A DNA stretch of 37,260 nt from Desulfovibrionaceae bacterium CG1_02_65_16 (GCA_001871085.1 MNUQ01000163.1:1-37260); one strand, 5' to 3'; shown: positions 9,320 through 16,430, counted from the first letter of the stretch. Notes: a model not told the origin generated them from the letters alone. Numbers and translations: made by a program.

Positions 9320-10219
9320 ATGCCAGCTATGTTTGTTGTGGTGAATGTGGATGACCTGGGCCTGCACCCGGCCGTGCGCCGCGCGGTGGAGGACCTGGCC
9401 GGGCTGTCGCGCGTCAGCTCTACCACGCTGCTTGTGAACGGCCCGGACGCGGCGGCCGCGGCCCGGTTTTCCAGCACCGGACCGGGGTCCCTTGGCGTCG
9501 GCGTGCACCTGAACATTCTGCGCGGCCGGCCCGAGAGCCCCGCGTGCGAGATTCCCGGCCTTGTCGGGGCCGAGGGGCTGTTTTTGGGCGACTACGTGGC
9601 GCTGTTCAAGCGCTATCTTTCCCGCGCCTTCACCCCCACGGACGCCGAGCGCGAGTGGACGCGCCAGGTGGAGCGCGCCTATGCGCTGGGCGTCGCCCCC
9701 ACGCACCTGGATTCGGAGAAGCACATCCACGTATGGCCCGGACTTTTCGAGGCCGCCTGCCGAGTGGCCAAGCGCTTCGGCATAGGCTGGGTGCGCCGTC
9801 CGGTGGAGCGCGTGGCGCTTTCCCGCTGGGACAAGGGGAGCCTGCGCGCGCGGGTGCTTAATATTTTCGCCCTGGCGCACCAGCTGCCCGGGGCGCGCGG
9901 CGTGGCTTGCCCGCATAGCGTTTTCGGCGTGGCCGACCAGGGCGCGGACCTGTTGCCCGAGCGTCTCGCCGCGTATATGAAGCGGGTGCGCCCGGACGTG
10001 CTGGAGGTGGTGTGCCACCCTGGCGCTCCCGCGGCCGACGGCTCCGACGGGCCGCTGCCCGCAGAATACGGGCCCATGCGCATCGCCGGGCAGTGGGGGG
10101 CCGAGCGCGACGCGTTGGCCGCGCCCGGCTGGAGCGATGCGTTGGCCCAGGCTGGGGCCCGGCTTGTGCACTACGGCCAGCTCGACCCGGCCACGCGCGG
10201 CCTGAAAGCCGGAAACTGA
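9320..10219 (+). CDS. ChbG/YdjC/HpnK-type carbohydrate deacetylase
   Basis: The 299-residue cytoplasmic protein has the YdjC metal-dependent deacetylase fold. The metal-binding VNVDDLGLHPAV is at the N-terminus, GVGVHLNILRGRP supplies the second ligand region, and THLDSEKHIHVWPGLF the His-rich motif. CHPGAP follows near the C-terminus. The family removes acetyl groups from N-acetylated sugars. ATG 9320 is used; ATG 9329, three codons later, is also possible. The next gene, 41 bases downstream, is a lipid-phosphate-sugar type glycosyltransferase, which suggests the pair modifies a lipid-linked amino sugar. Confidence 0.87.
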   Translation: MPAMFVVVNVDDLGLHPAVRRAVEDLAGLSRVSSTTLLVNGPDAAAAARFSSTGPGSLGVGVHLNILRGRPESPACEIPGLVGAEGLFLGDYVALFKRYLSRAFTPTDAEREWTRQVERAYALGVAPTHLDSEKHIHVWPGLFEAACRVAKRFGIGWVRRPVERVALSRWDKGSLRARVLNIFALAHQLPGARGVACPHSVFGVADQGADLLPERLAAYMKRVRPDVLEVVCHPGAPAADGSDGPLPAEYGPMRIAGQWGAERDALAAPGWSDALAQAGARLVHYGQLDPATRGLKAGN

Positions 10220-10260
10220 AGCCCACCATCCACGCAACCGCACGCAACCGGAAGGAATCC

Positions 10261-11340
10261 ATGCCCGCACCCGCCACCGCCAGCAACAGCTGCGAATTTC
10301 CCGTGGAGGTGAGCATCGTCACCCCCATGCACAACGAGGAGCTCTGCGTGCGCGAGTTCCATCGCCGCATGAGCGCCGTGCTGCGCGACATGGGCGTCAG
10401 CCACGAGATCCTCCTGGTCAACGACGGCAGCACCGACTCGACGCCGGAGATCATCCGCGAGCTCGCCCAGACCGATCCCAACCTCGTGGGCGTGTTTCTG
10501 GCGCGCAACCGTGGCCAGTGCACCGCCATCTACGCGGGCATCCAGCACTCCTGCGGGCGTTTTGTCGTCATTATGGATGGCGACCTGCAGCACCCGCCCG
10601 AGGAGGTGCCCAGGCTCATCGAGAAGATCCGCGAGGGCTATGACCTGGTCAAGGGCATGCGGCAAAAGCGGCAGGAATCCCTTGTGCTGCGGCGTATTCC
10701 CAGCCTCGTCGCCAACTACCTCATGCGCGCCACCAGCAAGTGCGACATCCACGACATGGGCGGGCTTTCCTGCATCAAGGGCGAGGTGGCGCGCGGGCTT
10801 AAACTGCGCGAGGGCCAGCACCGGCTCATTCCGGCGCTGGTGTACGGCCAGGGCGGGGCCGTGTGCGAGGTGCCCACCAGCGCGCCGCCGCGTTTCGCCG
10901 GCAAGAGCCATTACGGCATAGGCCGCAGCGTGGACGTGCTCTTCGACATCGTGCTGCTGTGGTTCCAGAACTCTTACAAGCAGCGGCCGGTGTATCTCTT
11001 CGGCCGCATCAGCCTGTGGCTGTTCGCCCTGGCGAGCCTCGTCATGTGTTGGCTGCTTTACGGCAAGATTTTTCTGGGCGAGCACATGGGCACCCGGCCC
11101 CCGTTCCTGGGCGCGGTGCTCCTCTACCTTTCGTCGCTGGGCTTCATGAGCACCGGGTTGATTCTTGAAATCCTGGTGAACACCCACGACGCGGTCAGCG
11201 GGGCCACTCCGTACAAGGTGCGCGAGATCGTCACCAGCCGCGCGGCCAATGTCGGCGTGGCCAATGGCGATGTGGCCAATGGTGATGTGGCCAATGGCGA
11301 TGTGGCGGATGCCGCCGAGACCCAGTCGGACCGGCCGTAA
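10261..11340 (+). CDS. Family 2 glycosyltransferase with two C-terminal membrane helices (GtrB/ArnC-like)
   Basis: The 359-residue inner-membrane enzyme has a GT-A domain beginning VSIVTPMHNEEL, with ILLVNDGSTDST, the metal-binding MDGDLQHPPEEVP, and the acceptor-side motif FAGKSHYGIGRSV. Two hydrophobic helices follow (about 255-280 and 290-315), as in polyprenyl-phosphate sugar synthases such as GtrB, ArnC and DPM1. It should transfer a sugar from a nucleotide donor to polyprenyl phosphate. A GGAAGGAA ribosome site precedes ATG 10261. The extreme C-terminus is a repetitive VANGD tail encoded by 15-bp units. Confidence 0.92.
   Translation: MPAPATASNSCEFPVEVSIVTPMHNEELCVREFHRRMSAVLRDMGVSHEILLVNDGSTDSTPEIIRELAQTDPNLVGVFLARNRGQCTAIYAGIQHSCGRFVVIMDGDLQHPPEEVPRLIEKIREGYDLVKGMRQKRQESLVLRRIPSLVANYLMRATSKCDIHDMGGLSCIKGEVARGLKLREGQHRLIPALVYGQGGAVCEVPTSAPPRFAGKSHYGIGRSVDVLFDIVLLWFQNSYKQRPVYLFGRISLWLFALASLVMCWLLYGKIFLGEHMGTRPPFLGAVLLYLSSLGFMSTGLILEILVNTHDAVSGATPYKVREIVTSRAANVGVANGDVANGDVANGDVADAAETQSDRP
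11257..11301 (+). repeat. 15-bp tandem repeat coding the glycosyltransferase tail
   Basis: Three in-frame units of GTGGCCAATGGYGAT (11257, 11272, 11287) are followed by a degenerate fourth. They encode Val-Ala-Asn-Gly-Asp repeats just before the stop codon, outside the catalytic and membrane regions. Confidence 0.9.
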
Positions 11341-11356
11341 CACTTCGGAGGCCCCC

Positions 11357-13054
11357 ATGCGTGTCGGGCTGCTGCAAATCAATCCCGTGGTGGGCGACAT
11401 CGCCGGCAACGCCGCGCGCGTTCGGGCGGCTTACGCCCGCGCCGTGGCGCTTGGCGCGGACCTCTGCCTGACGCCCGAGCTGGTCCTCACCGGCTACCCC
11501 GCGCGCGACCTGTTGCTGTACGAGGGGTTCGCCGCCGCCGCCCGCGCGGAGGCCGGAGCCCTCGCCGAGCGCGTGTTCACGGAGTATCCCGAAGGCCCGG
11601 CGCTGGTGCTGGGCTGCCCGGAGCTGAACACGAGCGGCCAGGGAAAACGGCTCTTCAATTCCGCCCTGTGGTGCGAAAACGGGCTGGTGCGCGTAAGCGT
11701 GCGCAAGTCGCTGCTGCCCACCTATGATGTTTTCGACGAGGCCCGCTATTTTGAGCCGGGCCCCCCCGGGGCCTCGGAAATTGTGGAGTACCGGGGCCGC
11801 AAGCTGGCCCTCACCATTTGCGAGGACCTCTGGAACGACAAGGACTACTGGCCGCACCGGCTGTACCCGGTGGACCCCGTGGAGGCCGCCGCCGCCGCCG
11901 GGGCCGAGGCCCTGCTCAACCTTTCCGCCTCGCCCTTCAGTCTGCGCAAGCAGATGCTGCGCCAGGACATGCTCTCCGCCATTTGCAAAAAACGCGGCCT
12001 GCCGCTGGCCTATTGCAACCAAGTGGGCGGCAACGACGAACTGGTGTTCGACGGCCGCAGCGCGGTTTTCGGCGCGGACGGAACCCTGCTCGCCCGGGCC
12101 GAGGGGTTTGCCGAGGAGGTGCTGGTGGCCGAGCTGTTCGGCCGTGCGCCGCAGGAGCTGCCGGCCGACGACCTTTCCGCCCCGGCGGAAACCTGGCGCG
12201 CGCTGGTGCTGGGCACGCGTGATTATCTTGCCAAATGCGGTTTCAAAAAGGCCCTGCTGGGGCTTTCCGGCGGCATAGACTCCGCCGTTGTGGCGGCCGT
12301 TGCGGCGGCGGCCATGGGACCGGAGAACGTGTGCTGCGTGCTCATGCCCTCGCCCTGGTCCAGCCGGGGCAGCGTGGACGACTCGCTCGCGCTGGCGCGC
12401 AACCTCGGGGTCAAAACGCGCACCATTCCCATCGAGCCGCTCATGCGCGGGTTCGAGGCGGCGCTGGCGGATAGCTTCGCCGAACTCGCCCCGGGCAAGG
12501 GGCCGGACATCACCGAGGAGAACATCCAGTCGCGCATCCGCGGCAACCTGCTCATGGCCCTTTCCAACAAGACCGGGGCGATGCTCCTCACCACCGGCAA
12601 CAAGAGCGAGCTGGCCGTGGGCTATTGCACCATCTACGGTGACATGTCCGGCGGCTTCGCGGTCATCAGCGACCTGCCCAAGACGCAGGTGTATGCGCTG
12701 GCGCGGCACATCAACGTGCTGCACGTCAGCCCGGCGGGCGGCCCCAACGGCCCCATCCCCCAGGCCATCATCGACAAGGCCCCGTCGGCCGAGCTGCGGC
12801 CCGACCAGAAGGACGAGGACTCCCTGCCGCCCTACGACGTGCTTGACGCCATTCTGGCCCTGCATGTGGAGAAGGAGAAGACCGCCGCCGAGATTGCGGC
12901 CGCCGGGTACGACGCCGCCACCGTGGCGCGCGTGTGCCGGTTGGTGAAAGGGGCGGAGTTTAAGCGCCGGCAGGCCGCGCCGGGCATCAAGATCGCCTGG
13001 CGCAGCTTCGGGTCGGGCTGGCGCATGCCGCTGGCCGCCGCGCCCCTGCCCTGA
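11357..13054 (+). CDS. nadE: Glutamine-dependent NAD+ synthetase
   Basis: The 565-residue two-domain enzyme performs the last step of NAD synthesis, amidating deamido-NAD with ammonia from glutamine. The N-terminal nitrilase-type glutaminase has the Glu41-Lys117-Cys155 triad in PELVLTGYP, RKSLLPTYDVFDE and LTICEDLW. The C-terminal synthetase has the ATP-pyrophosphatase loop LGLSGGIDSAV, then GNLLMALSNKTGAMLLTTGN and KSELAVGYCTIYGDMSGGF. GGAGG (11347-11351) precedes ATG 11357. It sits 16 bases behind the glycosyltransferase, on the same strand, and converges with the activator at 13158. Confidence 0.97.
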   Translation: MRVGLLQINPVVGDIAGNAARVRAAYARAVALGADLCLTPELVLTGYPARDLLLYEGFAAAARAEAGALAERVFTEYPEGPALVLGCPELNTSGQGKRLFNSALWCENGLVRVSVRKSLLPTYDVFDEARYFEPGPPGASEIVEYRGRKLALTICEDLWNDKDYWPHRLYPVDPVEAAAAAGAEALLNLSASPFSLRKQMLRQDMLSAICKKRGLPLAYCNQVGGNDELVFDGRSAVFGADGTLLARAEGFAEEVLVAELFGRAPQELPADDLSAPAETWRALVLGTRDYLAKCGFKKALLGLSGGIDSAVVAAVAAAAMGPENVCCVLMPSPWSSRGSVDDSLALARNLGVKTRTIPIEPLMRGFEAALADSFAELAPGKGPDITEENIQSRIRGNLLMALSNKTGAMLLTTGNKSELAVGYCTIYGDMSGGFAVISDLPKTQVYALARHINVLHVSPAGGPNGPIPQAIIDKAPSAELRPDQKDEDSLPPYDVLDAILALHVEKEKTAAEIAAAGYDAATVARVCRLVKGAEFKRRQAAPGIKIAWRSFGSGWRMPLAAAPLP

Positions 13055-13118
13055 TTCCGCCGCCTGTCCCGAAAAGTTTTCAAAACAGAATGACGGTGAG
13101 GCGACACCCTGCCTCGTC

Positions 13119-13135
13119 GGACGAAATCTGCGTCT
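13119..13135. promoter_or_regulatory. 17-bp palindrome, copy A (GGACG-N7-CGTC)
   Basis: GGACGAAATCTGCGTCT differs from the copy at 14600-14616 (read on the minus strand) at two positions. It starts exactly 30 bases before copy B, about three helical turns. It lies between the convergent ends of nadE and the sigma-54 activator. A protein-binding role is inferred. Confidence 0.5.
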
Positions 13136-13148
13136 TTTGCCGTGCGGC

Positions 13149-13165
13149 GGACGAAATTTACGTCC
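13149..13165. promoter_or_regulatory. 17-bp palindrome, copy B (GGACG-N7-CGTCC)
   Basis: GGACGAAATTTACGTCC is a perfect five-base inverted repeat around an AT-rich centre. It overlaps the stop codon of the activator gene and differs at one position from the copy at 14600-14616. Confidence 0.55.
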
Positions 13166-14522
13166 AGGCCTGGTTGGCCGCGCTGACCGGGCCTTCGTCG
13201 GCGCGGTTGAGAATGCGCCGCAGGGTGTCCTTGGAGATGCAGAGTTCGCGGCAGGCGGCGTTTCTGTTGCCGCCGTTGCGCTCCACGGCCTCCACGGCCG
13301 CGCGGTAGCGTATGTCCTCCATGGTCAGGGCCGCGGCGAGCAGCGGGCCGGGATGCTCGCAGGCGCGCACGTCGGCGGGCAGGTGCTCCACCTGGATGAG
13401 CCCGCCGGGGCAGAGGATGCTTGCGTATTCCAGGATATTCTCCAGCTCGCGGATGTTGCCGGGAAAGGGGTGCGCGGCGAGCAGGCGCATGGCCTCCGTC
13501 GAGAGGCCCTGGATGTCCTTGCCTCCCGTTTGCCGGCGGCGTCTGAACCAGTTGTCCACCAAAAGCGGGATGTCGCCGCGGCGCTCGCGCAGGGGGGGCA
13601 GGGTCATGCGCACCACATTGAGCCGGAAGTAGAGGTCCTGCCGGAAGCCGCCGTCGGCCACCATGCGGTCCAGGTCGCGGTTGGTGGCGGCGATGATGCG
13701 CACGTCGGCGGCAACGCCCTCCACCGCGCCCAGGGGATCGAACACGCGCTCCTGCAGCACGCGCAGGATCTTTGCCTGCAGGGTGAGCGGCAGGTCGCCT
13801 ATTTCGTCCAGCAGGATGGTGCCGCCCTCGGCCAGCTGGAAGCGGCCGGGCTTGTCGCGCCGGGCGTCGGTGAAGGCCCCGGCCTTGTAGCCGAACAGCT
13901 CGGACTCCATGAGATTTTCGGGCAATGCTCCGCAATTCACGGCGATGAACGGGCCCTTGTGCCGGAGGGAGAGCTCGTGGATGGCCCGGGCGAAGAACTC
14001 TTTGCCCGTGCCGGATTCGCCCAGCAGCAGCACGGTGGCCTCGCTTTCGGCCACCTGCGGCAAAATGCGTAAAATCTCCGACATGTTGGCGTCGCGCGAG
14101 CAAAAACCTTTAGGCAGCTTGCCGCCGGTCCGTTTGCCGGGCGCGGTGGAAAGGTCGCGGAAGCTCTCCACCCCGCCGATGACGTTGCCCTCGTGGTCCT
14201 TGAGGGGCGCGGCGCTGATGCTGACGGGAAGCTGCACGCCATCGGCGCGCTCCACCAGCATGATGCGCCCGACGATTTTGCGGTCTTCGGCGATGCAATC
14301 GCGCAAAACGCAGTTTTTCGCGCAGTCGCGCGTGCGGAAGACCTCCCAGCACTTGCGGCCCACGGCCTTCTCCGGCCGCATGCCGACGATCTCCGCCGCG
14401 CTGTGGCTGAAGAAGATGATGTTCCAGTCGCGGTCGACGGTGAAAATGCCGTCGGCCACGGAGTCCATGATGAATGAGCACAACGAGGTGCAGGGAAACG
14501 GCTTGCCTAACGGTTGATACAC
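13158..14522 (-). CDS. PAS-domain sigma-54-dependent transcriptional activator with GAFTDA loop
   Basis: The 454-residue enhancer-binding protein has an N-terminal PAS domain (about 15-125) with clustered cysteines at 58, 67, 71 and 76. The AAA+ domain has Walker A GESGTGKE (168-175), GAFTDA (215-220) where most relatives have GAFTGA, and Walker B TILLDEIGDLP. A Fis-type helix-turn-helix ends the protein (NRNAACRELCISKDTLRRIL). There is no receiver, so the PAS domain probably senses a signal directly. GTG 14522 is chosen because GAGGGAA lies six bases upstream and the PAS domain starts right after. The frame extends to 14654 but would cover regulatory sequence. It diverges from the gene at 14774, its probable target. 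Confidence 0.92.
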   Translation of the reverse strand: MYQPLGKPFPCTSLCSFIMDSVADGIFTVDRDWNIIFFSHSAAEIVGMRPEKAVGRKCWEVFRTRDCAKNCVLRDCIAEDRKIVGRIMLVERADGVQLPVSISAAPLKDHEGNVIGGVESFRDLSTAPGKRTGGKLPKGFCSRDANMSEILRILPQVAESEATVLLLGESGTGKEFFARAIHELSLRHKGPFIAVNCGALPENLMESELFGYKAGAFTDARRDKPGRFQLAEGGTILLDEIGDLPLTLQAKILRVLQERVFDPLGAVEGVAADVRIIAATNRDLDRMVADGGFRQDLYFRLNVVRMTLPPLRERRGDIPLLVDNWFRRRRQTGGKDIQGLSTEAMRLLAAHPFPGNIRELENILEYASILCPGGLIQVEHLPADVRACEHPGPLLAAALTMEDIRYRAAVEAVERNGGNRNAACRELCISKDTLRRILNRADEGPVSAANQAWT

Positions 14523-14599
14523 TGTGATTTCCCTCGGTTGCCCATGTTCTGGTCTCTTTGCGGCAGTCTGCCTTCGCCCGGGCGCGAGGTCAAGGGGAC

Positions 14600-14616
14600 G
14601 GACGCAAATTTCGTCC
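14600..14616. promoter_or_regulatory. 17-bp palindrome, copy C: candidate upstream activator site
   Basis: GGACGCAAATTTCGTCC (reverse complement GGACGAAATTTGCGTCC) lies between the divergent activator and the 189-residue protein gene. Its centre is about 97 bases before the predicted sigma-54 start site, a usual enhancer distance. Near-identical copies at 13119 and 13149 support a specific site. Binding by the neighbouring activator is inferred. Confidence 0.6.
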
Positions 14617-14639
14617 ATCGTTAGTATGGGGGGCGTATT

Positions 14640-14655
14640 TGTGATAATAATCACA
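14640..14655. promoter_or_regulatory. CRP/FNR-family (HcpR-like) palindrome
   Basis: TGTGATAATAATCACA is a perfect TGTGA-N6-TCACA palindrome. This is the half-site and spacing of the CRP/FNR family, and matches the core of the HcpR motif (TTGTGA-N6-TCACAA) proposed for sulfate reducers. It lies between copy C of the 17-bp palindrome and the sigma-54 promoter, centred about 57 bases before the predicted start of transcription. Confidence 0.65.
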
Positions 14656-14677
14656 TGGAATCCCAGGCGATTTCACC

Positions 14678-14695
14678 TTGGCCCAGGAGTTGCTT
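14678..14695 (+). promoter_or_regulatory. Sigma-54 (-24/-12) promoter of the 189-residue protein gene
   Basis: TTGGCCCAGGAGTTGCTT carries GG (14680-14681) and GC (14692-14693) separated by exactly ten bases, with the TTGCT -12 element intact. Predicted transcription start is near 14705, about 70 bases before the ATG. Confidence 0.75.
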
Positions 14696-14773
14696 CCAGC
14701 AGGGTAGGCGGATTGATTGAACTAATTGGACTGCCGCCGTGAACCTGGCATTCAACATTTTGGAGGACTCGCA

Positions 14774-15343
14774 ATGGATCTCAACCTGACCATCACCGGC
14801 CGCTGCTGCGATCTGGCTTTGCACCCCGTTTCCTCGGCCACCGCTGCAAAGATCCGCGAGGAAGGCCGTGGCATCTATAAGACCAAGTATCTGGAGTGGT
14901 GGCGCAAGGGCAACACCTGCACCTGCGGCATGAAGCTCGGCGACGACTCCATGGTTGAAGTGACCCTGGACGGCAAGCAGGTTCCGTTCGACCCCACGCC
15001 CATCAAGGAGTCCGCTGTGCTGCTGCGCCGGCGCATGTACCTGGACAGCAAGGCCCGTTTCATCGCGCTTATGGGCTACGATGACGAGGTCTGCTCGCTC
15101 ACCTGGCACTGGATTGATGTGGAGAATTTCGACCCCAGGAAGTTCGAGTTCTTCGTCCACCGCTGGGACCGCCTGCTGCACCAGAACGGTTTCTATATCG
15201 TGGACGACGCGCGCTACGACGGCCACTTCGCCAATGACTACTCCTGGGGCGAGCGCGGCGGCCACAACATGATCGACCCCGTGGTCATCGACCTTGAGGA
15301 CGTGCGCCGCGAGATCGCCCAGGGCGAAGTGAGCGTGGCCTAA
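14774..15343 (+). CDS. Unrecognised 189-residue cytoplasmic protein under sigma-54 control
   Basis: The protein is not recognised. It is soluble, with no signal peptide or membrane segment, and rich in aromatic and acidic residues. Cysteines cluster early (GRCCDL near residue 11; NTCTCGMKL near 47-55). The body contains LLRRRMYLDSKARFIALMGY, then TWHWIDVENFDP, FEFFVHRWDRLLHQNGFYIV, and ends VVIDLEDVRREIAQGEVSVA. ATG 14774 follows a strong TTGGAGG ribosome site. It has a dedicated sigma-54 promoter, two upstream palindromes and a strong terminator, so it is a tightly controlled single-gene unit. The divergent PAS activator is the likely regulator. Length and residues exclude DsrC. Confidence 0.85.
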   Translation: MDLNLTITGRCCDLALHPVSSATAAKIREEGRGIYKTKYLEWWRKGNTCTCGMKLGDDSMVEVTLDGKQVPFDPTPIKESAVLLRRRMYLDSKARFIALMGYDDEVCSLTWHWIDVENFDPRKFEFFVHRWDRLLHQNGFYIVDDARYDGHFANDYSWGERGGHNMIDPVVIDLEDVRREIAQGEVSVA

Positions 15344-15373
15344 ACTAAGCCCCTTATGGATTCAGCCCCCTTG

Positions 15374-15410
15374 GGCCGCCCGGCACCTTTTCGCCGGGCG
15401 GCCTTTTTTT
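15374..15410 (+). terminator. Strong intrinsic terminator
   Basis: GGCCGCCCGGC (15374-15384) pairs perfectly with GCCGGGCGGCC (15393-15403) over an eight-base loop, followed by seven T. It lies 30 bases after the stop of the 189-residue protein gene. Confidence 0.95.
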
Positions 15411-15537
15411 GTCTTTTTGCTGGCATCGGCCCAGGCGCGGCGGGGCGATGCGCAATCTCAAAAAAGTGTTGTGTTTTAGCGGTAATAGCGCGTAAACACG
15501 ATACGGGGCGGAGGGGGGATGTGAGAGATAAAATTAG

Positions 15538-15550
15538 AAATATTGCTAGC
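15538..15550. repeat. 13-bp direct repeat, left edge of AT-rich islet 1
   Basis: AAATATTGCTAGC matches AAATAATGCTAGC at 16308-16320 at twelve of thirteen positions, in the same orientation. The pair encloses the HEPN-like gene and coincides with both composition breaks. Confidence 0.5.
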
Positions 15551-15653
15551 GTTACGCGGTATGGAGTGCGAAGTGGGGCTAGGAGCGTGCCGAAGTAGAC
15601 AAATCAAAGTGTTTGAGGGGGGAAATTCTGTTTGCTGTGCCTCATTATAATTC

Positions 15654-16283
15654 TTACAAATTGTTCTCTGACGTGTTTGTGTTAAGACGTTTTGCAACAG
15701 AAATAGCTAACATCAAATATCGTTCAGCTTCTTTCTGCGTTAACGCAAAATCGGGCATGTGGGCCGCTTGGTTGCGTAGATTTCGCAAACTGATAATCAA
15801 ATTAGATTCCTCTTGGCTGAGATTTGCAGTTGTCGCAATGTGGTGCACCTGTTCAAAAGACTTAAGCTCATGGAAATTTGAAGAAGAAGTGCCCGTTGGC
15901 AGTGCCGCAGTTTCGACTAATATCCATGCCTCTAAAATTGCAGCTCGAGGAGAAATTGCTGAAATTCTTTTTAACTGCTCGAATTTTGGCAGTAGTTCTG
16001 AATTATTTGTTTGGTTCGCGTTATTTTGTGGTAATTGTTTTGCCTCAGATTCAACCTCGACTAGAGCTTGTGCAAAGGAGACACTGGTTCCTGCAACCGT
16101 AAGTGAGTTTAGCCTCTTTAACAGAATATCAATTTGTGGACGCAGAAGGTATGCAAGCCATAGGACAACTATAGGCCATGCAATCCCTGTCAACAGTGTA
16201 GTAATTTCTTTGAATATTTCCAAAGCATTCCCCAAATAGTAAATTATACAGATTATAATAGTATAATATAGTGATGAAAGCAA
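15654..16283 (-). CDS. Membrane-anchored protein with HEPN-like RNxxxH motif
   Basis: The protein of up to 209 residues has one or two N-terminal hydrophobic segments (about 5-17 and 27-47, GIAWPIVVLWLAYLLRPQI). A cytoplasmic helical domain ends in SLRNLRNQAAHMPDF, which contains the R-x4-H pattern (RNQAAH) of HEPN ribonuclease-like domains, as also seen in DUF4145-type proteins. A membrane-bound accessory or antiviral role is an inference. The start is uncertain: TTG 16283 opens the frame, and a TTG farther in (LGNALEIF) is possible; no ATG fits. The gene is much more AT-rich than its neighbours and is flanked by 13-bp direct repeats, which suggests horizontal acquisition. Confidence 0.7.
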   Translation of the reverse strand: MLSSLYYTIIICIIYYLGNALEIFKEITTLLTGIAWPIVVLWLAYLLRPQIDILLKRLNSLTVAGTSVSFAQALVEVESEAKQLPQNNANQTNNSELLPKFEQLKRISAISPRAAILEAWILVETAALPTGTSSSNFHELKSFEQVHHIATTANLSQEESNLIISLRNLRNQAAHMPDFALTQKEAERYLMLAISVAKRLNTNTSENNL

Positions 16284-16307
16284 GCCGTTGTGCGGATATC
16301 TTGCAAG

Positions 16308-16320
16308 AAATAATGCTAGC
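16308..16320. repeat. 13-bp direct repeat, right edge of AT-rich islet 1
   Basis: AAATAATGCTAGC, partner of 15538-15550. A shorter match, GATAATGCTAG, occurs at 17019-17029 at the left edge of the second AT-rich islet. Confidence 0.5.
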
Positions 16321-16430
16321 CCCGGCTCCTGTTATGTTCCCCGAATGGCCTAGGCGTTGACAACGCGGCGCGCAGGAGTGAATCATTCGCCAATGGATAA
16401 CCGCCGCCGCCGCGCGGCAAGGGAGGAGCC

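Larger units (their letters stand above)
15344..15653. other. Intergenic stretch between the sigma-54 gene and AT-rich islet 1
   Basis: The first 65 bases hold the terminator at 15374. The remainder (15411-15653) has no supported gene; composition drops from GC-rich to AT-rich near 15530, where a 13-bp repeat starts (15538). Confidence 0.6.

Noticed and set aside
14774-15343. Possible dsrC because of the redox-type regulation and Desulfovibrio context
   Set aside because: DsrC is about 105 residues with a conserved C-terminal Cys pair; this protein is 189 residues and ends GEVSVA without it.
16285-16300. TTGTGCGGA shared with the 21-bp repeats near 20370
   Set aside because: A nine-base match is expected by chance in a window of this size.
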